Source: JBASEY01 sp049652745
GTDB lineage: Bacteria; CSSED10-310
DNA length: 23,212 nucleotides
Reading direction: 5' to 3'
NCBI GenBank assembly: GCA_049652745.1
Contig: JBASEY010000047.1
Span: forward strand, 1 to 23,212
Below are positions 22,297 through 23,212 of the stretch, one piece after another (positions within the stretch are counted from its first letter, which is position 1; each line of letters starts with the position of its first letter). The position numbers and the translations under genes were made by a program. Below the pieces are notes generated by a model. It ran no database searches. It had not been told where the DNA came from and worked only from the letters and a program-made list of their open reading frames with translations.

Positions 22297-22992
22297 TTAT
22301 GGATTGATTTTGATCAACTCGATATCGAAAACCAATGTTGAATTGGGCGCGATAACACCACCCGCCCCGTTGACTCCATAAGCCAGGTCCGACGGAATGA
22401 CAACATTGTATTTTGAACCTTCTTTCATCAACATGATAGCTTCCGTCCAGCCCGGAATCACCTGCTTCACACCAAAAACAGCAGGTTCTCCACGTGAATA
22501 GGAACTGTCGAATTCGGTTCCGTCGATCAAGGTGCCTCGATAATGAACTTGAACTTGGTCTTCCGCCGTGGGATTCTTTCCAGTACCCTCTTGAATGACT
22601 TTGTACTGAAGCCCACTCTCCGTGACTTTCACGCCTTCCTTTTTGGCGTTCTCATCAAGGAAGGCTTTCCCCGCCGCTTTGTTGTCTTCTGCTGCTTTCC
22701 GTTGTTTTTCCATACGTTTCTCTGCCAGTTCCTTCGAAAATTCTTCCAAAACTTGAGTCAACTCTTCTTCAGTCAATTTCCGATTCTGATTGGTATAAGC
22801 ATCACGAAAACCCTGGAAGAAAGATTCGATGTCGATTTCAATAGAACTATCCAAGAAATTCTTTCCAACATCTAAACCGATGCCGTAACTCTGTTTGTCT
22901 TTCTTATCCGTAAAACCTTGACCCGATACCGTCAATATACTTGCTAAAATAAAAACCGGCAGAACAAGTGAGATTTTTTTAAACGTTTTCAT
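22297..22992 (-). CDS. Periplasmic FKBP-type peptidyl-prolyl isomerase (FkpA-like)
   Basis: This 231-aa protein is a secreted FKBP-type prolyl cis-trans isomerase that helps periplasmic proteins fold. It has a signal peptide (hydrophobic 8-22, cleavage near residues 23-26), then an N-terminal helical dimerisation domain (about 33-110, YGIGLDVGKNF and IESFFQGFRDA), a long charged helix, and the FKBP domain (about 125-230). FKBP active-site residues are visible: Tyr151 in VHYRGTLIDGTEFDSS, Phe161, Asp162, Trp182 in IPGWTEAI, Tyr205 in LAYGV and Phe222. I chose the ATG at 22992 (AAGGAG 6 nt upstream) over an in-frame ATG at 23007, which would lengthen the signal peptide without need. It is convergent with the glycan operon. 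Length and domain order match Mip/FkpA proteins. Confidence 0.93.
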   Translation of the reverse strand: MKTFKKISLVLPVFILASILTVSGQGFTDKKDKQSYGIGLDVGKNFLDSSIEIDIESFFQGFRDAYTNQNRKLTEEELTQVLEEFSKELAEKRMEKQRKAAEDNKAAGKAFLDENAKKEGVKVTESGLQYKVIQEGTGKNPTAEDQVQVHYRGTLIDGTEFDSSYSRGEPAVFGVKQVIPGWTEAIMLMKEGSKYNVVIPSDLAYGVNGAGGVIAPNSTLVFDIELIKINP

Positions 22993-23038
22993 ATAGCGCT
23001 CCTTCAATTTAGTTCATCCGCTTGATAATTAGAAATTC

Positions 23039-23081
23039 GATATACTCAAAAACGGAATTGAGTACACGGCAATGATATACT
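23039..23081. repeat. Pair of GATATACT direct repeats upstream of the FKBP gene
   Basis: The 8-mer GATATACT occurs at 23039-23046 and 23074-23081, with a period of 35 nt. Between them ACTCAA and TTGAGT form an inverted repeat (about 23044-23063). They lie in the FKBP promoter region, so they could be regulator binding sites or -10-like elements. A TTGACA is present at 23096-23091 on the minus strand, but no -10 box lies at standard spacing. Confidence 0.35.
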
Positions 23082-23138
23082 TTTTGTTCGTGTCAAGTAA
23101 TGTTTGCAATTTGATTTGAAGTTTCATCATAAACTCTC

Positions 23139-23212
23139 TCATACCGTTACAGCTTCAAGGCATTCCTTTAAGCTGAGAATTCTCTCTTCTTGGATATAGC
23201 TCCGATCCGTCA
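23139..23212 (-). CDS. Probable 3' end of a gene running off the right edge
   Basis: On the minus strand a frame enters from the edge and ends at TGA (23141-23139). The last 23 residues start TDRSYIQEERILSLKECL and end EAVTV, which reads like an ordinary helical C-terminus. It is on the same strand as the FKBP gene and would end about 146 nt before it. Only this tail is visible, so family and function cannot be judged, and a chance frame is possible. Confidence 0.35.
   Translation of the reverse strand, partial: TDRSYIQEERILSLKECLEAVTV

Noticed and set aside
22285..22315. Possible bidirectional terminator between the glycan operon and the FKBP gene (TTGATC and GATCAA arms)
   Set aside because: The stem is only 6 A/T-rich base pairs with a loop of about 15 nt and no proper T-run, so it is too weak to call.
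23072..23096. TTGACA upstream of the FKBP gene as a complete promoter
   Set aside because: The nearest -10-like boxes lie at spacings of 11 or 13 nt, too short for sigma-70.
1..23212. CRISPR arrays, tRNA or rRNA genes, insertion sequences, integrases
   Set aside because: No regular repeat-spacer pattern, RNA-gene motif or transposase-like protein was seen anywhere in the window.

Overview
The window looks like chromosome of a Gram-negative bacterium of the Desulfobacterota (former Deltaproteobacteria), perhaps near the Desulfobacterales. This placement is an inference from gene content and protein style: an RpoD with a long N-terminal region 1.1, a DinG/XPD-type helicase, cobalamin-type radical SAM proteins, an LpxL-like acyltransferase, an exosortase and many envelope glycosyltransferases. 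Base composition looks moderate and even. I see no rRNA, tRNA, CRISPR array, transposase or phage gene.

Left part (1-8530, all minus strand). A secreted protein of unknown function runs off the left edge behind a good sigma-70 promoter. After a 391-nt gap holding a purine-rich tract and a hairpin-forming tandem repeat comes a compact gene set. In transcription order it is rpoD, a B12-type radical SAM protein, a radical SAM/SPASM-like protein, a second B12-type radical SAM protein, an LpxL-like acyltransferase and a family 2 glycosyltransferase. Spacings are 38 nt, a 4-nt overlap, 3 nt, 5 nt and a 44-nt overlap, so they are probably co-transcribed. rpoD has its own near-consensus promoter and a structured leader of about 155 nt. 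The five genes behind rpoD could be an undescribed lipid or glycolipid modification pathway.

Middle (8849-15339). A lipoprotein and a DinG-like helicase form a plus-strand pair divergent from rpoD. Next is a minus-strand single-span membrane protein with a short repeat-like N-terminus. A plus-strand pair follows: a small exosortase/archaeosortase-family enzyme with a visible Cys/Arg/His triad, and a multi-span membrane protein that is probably its partner. No protein with a recognisable sorting tail is seen in the window. A minus-strand periplasmic S41 (CtpA-type) protease closes this part.

Right part (15445-22294, all plus strand). Seven genes run as SDR oxidoreductase, small helical/coiled-coil protein, GT4-A1, GT4-A2, unknown five-span membrane protein, GT4-B1 and GT4-B2. 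From the second gene on they overlap by 1-4 nt (ATGA, TAGTG, GTGA or TGATG junctions), a sign of tight translational coupling. Two glycosyltransferase types are each duplicated in tandem, with the membrane protein between the pairs. This is most likely a surface-glycan assembly operon. A convergent periplasmic FKBP-type prolyl isomerase follows, and a probable gene tail lies at the right edge.

Overall the window is rich in cell-envelope functions (glycan synthesis, lipid acylation, protein sorting, periplasmic proteolysis and folding) around two housekeeping genes, rpoD and dinG. The least described parts are the radical SAM/acyltransferase set, the exosortase pair and the duplicated-GT operon with its two unknown proteins.
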